Source: Ottelia alismoides
Lineage: Eukaryota > Streptophyta > Magnoliopsida > Alismatales > Hydrocharitaceae
Length of the DNA stretch: 64,000 bases
Direction: 5' to 3'
Assembly: GCA_037367405.1 (NCBI GenBank)
Contig: JAZKJV010010623.1
Span: 186,001 to 250,000, forward strand
The translations under genes were made by a program, and so were the position numbers. The notes beneath the pieces were generated by a model, which searched no databases, was not told where the DNA came from, and was given only the letters and a program-made list of their open reading frames with translations. This document shows positions 61,301-64,000 of this stretch, piece after piece (the stretch's first letter is position 1; the number at the start of each line of letters is the position of its first letter).

Positions 61301-61593
61301 TCTCCGTCTCAGGTCACGGACAAACAGAAAAGAGACCTTGACTCCGCCAACAGTTCAAACTCATCTTTCTTCCAGCCAATGAGTAACCCTCCCAAAGCGT
61401 CCTAAGCCTCCAACACAGCCAGGTCAAACCGGTCTCCCCCACTCAGCCCCCACCTGACGACGTCCACGCACCTCGACAACTTTGTCTCCTGAAGAAGGAA
61501 AACGTCTGCACAAGCCTTCATTACCCGGTTTCGCAGTCCCAACCGCTTATCGAGGTGGCCCAATCCCCTGACATTCCAAGAAAGCATCTTCAT
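58301..61593 (-). pseudogene. LINE ORF2: endonuclease, reverse transcriptase, zinc-binding C-terminus
   Basis: Starts MKMLSWNVRGLGHLDKRLGL with ADVFLLQETKLS (61593-61402), the first motifs of an APE-type endonuclease. After a frame break, IIGGDLNVTLLTYDRPQQNG and SYTWQNVRSWSRLDRFFLS follow (61216-60911); the final Ser-Asp-His motif reads LDH. RT blocks are MNTDGASGLDGFSVMFYCEF (60264 on), GVCQGCLLAPMLFVLMVGAL and the catalytic LLQYADDIISFLG (60062-59523). Next come RFFWFDGKQQRSGLHLVNWD and GEGGLGVRDVEYMNKALIAK (59541-59023), then a Cys-His cluster (CGRCEGLVEDSNHLFFECLS, 58618-58301). Several frameshifts inactivate it. ORF2 would nick DNA and copy the element RNA at the target. Confidence 0.92.
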
Positions 61594-61650
61594 TAAGGAA
61601 CAATCTAGCTCAGCTTCTTAGGCGGGACCACACCAAGGCATTCGGCCATG
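61594..61650 (-). pseudogene. End of LINE ORF1 and spacer to ORF2
   Basis: In element orientation the ORF1 tail (WSMAECLGVVPPKKLS then TAG) comes just after the MITE excised from the reading. About 15 bases separate its stop from the ORF2 ATG at 61593, a spacing typical of plant L1 elements. Confidence 0.7.
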
Positions 61651-61658
61651 CTCCAGTC

Positions 61659-62056
61659 CATTGTTGTAAAAGTCGCCCGACTAGCCCAATTAGTATGTCC
61701 GACTAGTCTAGTCAGTAGGGTGGCCGACCAAGTACCGACTAATTCCGACTAGGTCCACTAGTCAACCAATTTTTGCTTGGAAATAGCATGTTTTTTTACT
61801 TTTTTAAAAGCAAACTTACTCTAATACCCTTACTATTTTATTTAAATTCTATTACTTCTTTTGATTCATTATGATAGTAAAATAATATATAAGTCTATGT
61901 AAATATATAATAATATATGTATAAAAATGGTTTATATATTTAAAAAATTAAAGCCGATTAAAGCCCGACTAAATCCGATTAATGGCCCGACTGTTGATTA
62001 ATCCTTAGTCAGCGACCCGACCGATCGAGTACCGACTACCGACTTTTGCAACCTTA
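61659..62056. mobile_element. hAT-type MITE in LINE ORF1 (398 bp)
   Basis: Ends (CATTGTTGTAAAAGTCG and CGACTTTTGCAACCTTA) are imperfect inverted repeats. The flanks CTCCAGTC (61651-61658) and CTCCTGTC (62057-62064) are an 8-bp duplication with one change. The ends are rich in CGACTAG-like motifs and the centre is AT-rich. Removing it and one flank restores the ORF1 reading frame. Confidence 0.82.
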
Positions 62057-62483
62057 CTCCTGTCCAAGATCCTGAAGCGGTTTTGCAGGTTTGGCATGGC
62101 ACAGGGACCAGCAGATGACCAATGCAGGTGCCCTTCATGAGTCGTCGAGTTGAACAAGGCTGCCCTCTTCCTCACAGACCTAAGGGCGTCTTTCCTTACG
62201 TAGCAAGACCTGAATCTAGGGCTCCCCATCTCAGAGCTCCGGGGTAGCAACTTAGGAACTCCCCCTTCCCCTGCAACACCACCCGAGCCCTTCCTGCCCA
62301 GCACCTCCACCCTGGTGAGCCCATCCCCAACTCCCAGCTGTGGTGAGGAGCCCATCGCAAGATCCCTCACAGAGGCCTCCATCGAGGCACCCAAAGTTCT
62401 CGTCAGAATCAAAGGTGCCTCCGCCTTGGGACCAACCACTGCCGACTGCTCCACCGTGCCATCCGCCTCCACTGTGTCGTCCT

Positions 62484-63245
62484 TAGGGCTGGCTATCGAG
62501 CCTAACGAGTCGAGCCAGGGCTGGGCTCGGGCTCGGGCTCGATAAGCCCAACTGGGCTCAGGCTCGGGCTCGATCGAGCCCAGCCGAGCTGGCTCAAGCT
62601 CGAGCTCGGTGGGCTCGAGCCCTTGTCGAGCCAGCTCGGGAAGTCTTGAATCGAGCCCTTTATCGAGCCCGAGCCTCTTATCGAGCCTGGTCTGGGCTCA
62701 CGTCTATTCAGGCTCGTTAAGGAAATAAGTGTTTTTTGGTGAAAAAGGGTTTTGTCCGGGCTCGAACCGGAGACCTCCTTTTTAAAGATCGGTCACCTTA
62801 CCAGTAGGCCACCATCCGAGTTGTATATAAAAGTAAAATTGTAATATATATTGTAACATTCTGCTTGTTAATAAAAAAGAAAAAAATACTAATATCTAAC
62901 TATAACCTAGATTAACATAGATAAAAGCTAGAAAATCCAAGTCTACAACATAGTCCACCCAACATTGTTGTTACATAAACAACATAAACACATAATCCAC
63001 CATTAACAATGTTGCAAAACTAATACAAATAAAAATCATTGTAGTTTCACAAATAGAATATATATATATTCCTTATCGAGCCCGTTATTGAGTTATCGAG
63101 CTGAGCAGGGCTCAGCTCGATATGCTATCGAGCCCAAAAATCTGGCTCGGGCTCGGCTCAATAGCTTAATGAGCCAAGCTCACGAGCCCTTATCGAGCCG
63201 AGCCCGAGCCTGGCTCATCGAGCCATGACTCAATAGCCAGCCCTA
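62484..63245. mobile_element. hAT-type MITE in LINE ORF1 (762 bp) with GAGCC-rich ends
   Basis: Perfect 8-bp duplication GTCGTCCT (62476-62483 and 63246-63253). Ends TAGGGCTGGCTATCGAGCC and its inverted partner at 63230-63245 are inverted repeats. Terminal regions are dense in CGAGCC/GGCTCG units. The centre is AT-rich and carries a tRNA-like module at 62752-62820. Confidence 0.92.
62752..62820 (-). other. tRNA-like module with clear A and B boxes
   Basis: On the minus strand TGGCCTACTGGTAAGG fits the polymerase III A box, and GGTTCGAGCCC (62768-62758) is a perfect B box about 30 bases further on. The CTCCGGTTCGAGCCCGGA region can form a T-arm-like stem. A full cloverleaf is not evident, so it is a tRNA relic or SINE head. 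Confidence 0.6.
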
Positions 63246-64000
63246 GTCGTCCTCGAAAGGTCCATGTCCTATGAAGCCCCCAACACCCTCCCCTCCCTCG
63301 CGCGACGAAGCCCCACCAGTAGCGAGGGCAGACCCGCCCCATCCAATGGGCCTTATTCGGGAGTAGACGAGACAACCACCACCAACCAACGAAGGCGGGT
63401 CAAGACGGTGCGTAGTTGCGAGTCCTGACATGATGTCAGGTCTGGAGTTACACGAGTCCGAGCAGACAGGAACCGGAGGAGAACTTCGGACCTCCGAGCA
63501 TGCCCGCAAGACCGAAGACCCATTCAGGTTAGGAATCCGGGCCGGTTGATGACTCAGAACATCCGAGCGAAAAGTCACGTGAGATCTGCCCTTGTCTAGC
63601 GGCGCTTCAACACGAGCCTCTCCCAAATCACAAGTGTCCGAGAAGATCGCAGGGATATCGACCGTCACATGCCTCGAGAGTCGGTCCGTGGATATCGTGG
63701 CGAATCGGATCCCTGACAGAAGACGATGGGTCTTCTTTGGGAAGCACGTCGGACCCTCAATCGAACGTTGCGCCGCCCGAGTCGATGCTCCACCGCCCTC
63801 CGCCACCGGATTCTCCACCGCCCGAACACCCAGACGAAGCACCGAGCCATGAACCTGTGAGGCGAGCCCCACCGCGGCGAGCTCCAAAACCATCGACCTC
63901 CCCTCCGAAAACTTCCCAACACCCCAGCTTCTTGAGGCCGAGTCCCCGCACATGGAGGATGGGATCCAACGGCTCACCCGGGCGGCAGCCCGCGCTCTCA

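Larger units (their letters stand above)
58216..64000 (-). mobile_element. L1-type LINE (5' end outside the window)
   Basis: On the minus strand ORF1 (right) is followed by ORF2 (left), then a 3' tail ending in TCAATAAAAAAAG. ORF1 ends a few bases before the ORF2 start at 61593. Two MITEs interrupt ORF1. It is inserted in a TOP6B intron in the same orientation as the gene. Confidence 0.9.
62065..64000 (-). pseudogene. LINE ORF1 C-terminal part, split by two MITEs
   Basis: Minus-strand frames 63977-63254 and 62472-62065 continue across the 762-bp MITE in one frame. The protein is low in recognisable motifs (VHGSVLRLGVRAVENPVAEG, RLSRHVTVDIPAIFSDTCD, SCYVRKDALRSVRKRAALFN). ORF1 of plant L1 elements is an RNA-binding particle protein; the N-terminal domain and zinc knuckle would lie beyond the window. 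The identification rests mainly on its position directly upstream of ORF2. Confidence 0.7.

Noticed and set aside
62752..62820. Functional tRNA gene
   Set aside because: Good A and B boxes but acceptor and anticodon stems are not convincing; lies within a MITE.

Overview
The window is repeat-dominated nuclear DNA from a flowering plant. The evidence is nested Ty3/gypsy, Ty1/copia and L1-type LINE elements, small DNA transposons, and one intron-bearing plant housekeeping gene. GC-rich stretches beside very AT-rich ones would suit a monocot, but that is only an inference. Nothing bacterial, organellar or CRISPR-like was seen. All comparisons were made by reading; no alignment or database search was run.

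Layout. 1-2747: 5' part (gag, protease, start of reverse transcriptase) of a decayed Ty3/gypsy element on the minus strand, followed by its primer-binding site and 5' LTR (from 2749). 5147-6420: two minus-strand promoter/leader-like blocks. 6640-8155: decayed plus-strand copia polyprotein, cut by an Athila-type LTR fragment (8156-9740) that holds a Mutator-like element (8604-9555). 9746-13126: LTR- or leader-like DNA. 13127-20880: a minus-strand copia element with both LTRs; its 5' LTR is split by a second Mutator-like element (19732-20787). 21357-28511: small DNA transposons, a tandem duplication, a third Mutator-like element, a 1.77-kb hAT element and about 1 kb of TG/TATG/TGCA microsatellite.

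28517-48197 is the centrepiece: a structurally complete 19.7-kb Athila-type element on the minus strand with two 4105-bp LTRs, a perfect 5-bp target duplication (AATAC), a tRNA-Asp-type primer site, and gag-protease-RT-RNase H-integrase broken by five nonsense codons and two frameshifts. It sits just downstream of the pol region of an older, more decayed Athila element (48203-55139; 5' LTR from 55143).

56471-57670 holds the last five exons of the nuclear gene for DNA topoisomerase VI subunit B (TOP6B, minus strand). The next upstream intron carries a small hAT-like element (from 58025) and a LINE (58216 to the window end). The LINE's ORF1 is itself split by two hAT-type MITEs (61659-62056 and 62484-63245).

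TOP6B is the only host gene recognised; almost everything else is mobile DNA at several ages of nesting. The most notable points are a repeated hairpin-plus-G-run design upstream of the Athila 3' LTR, LTR leaders with well-formed splice signals, tRNA-like modules inside two unrelated hAT elements, a precise loss of the protease active site in the older Athila element, and a small family of Mutator-like elements with long inverted repeats and GC-rich cores.
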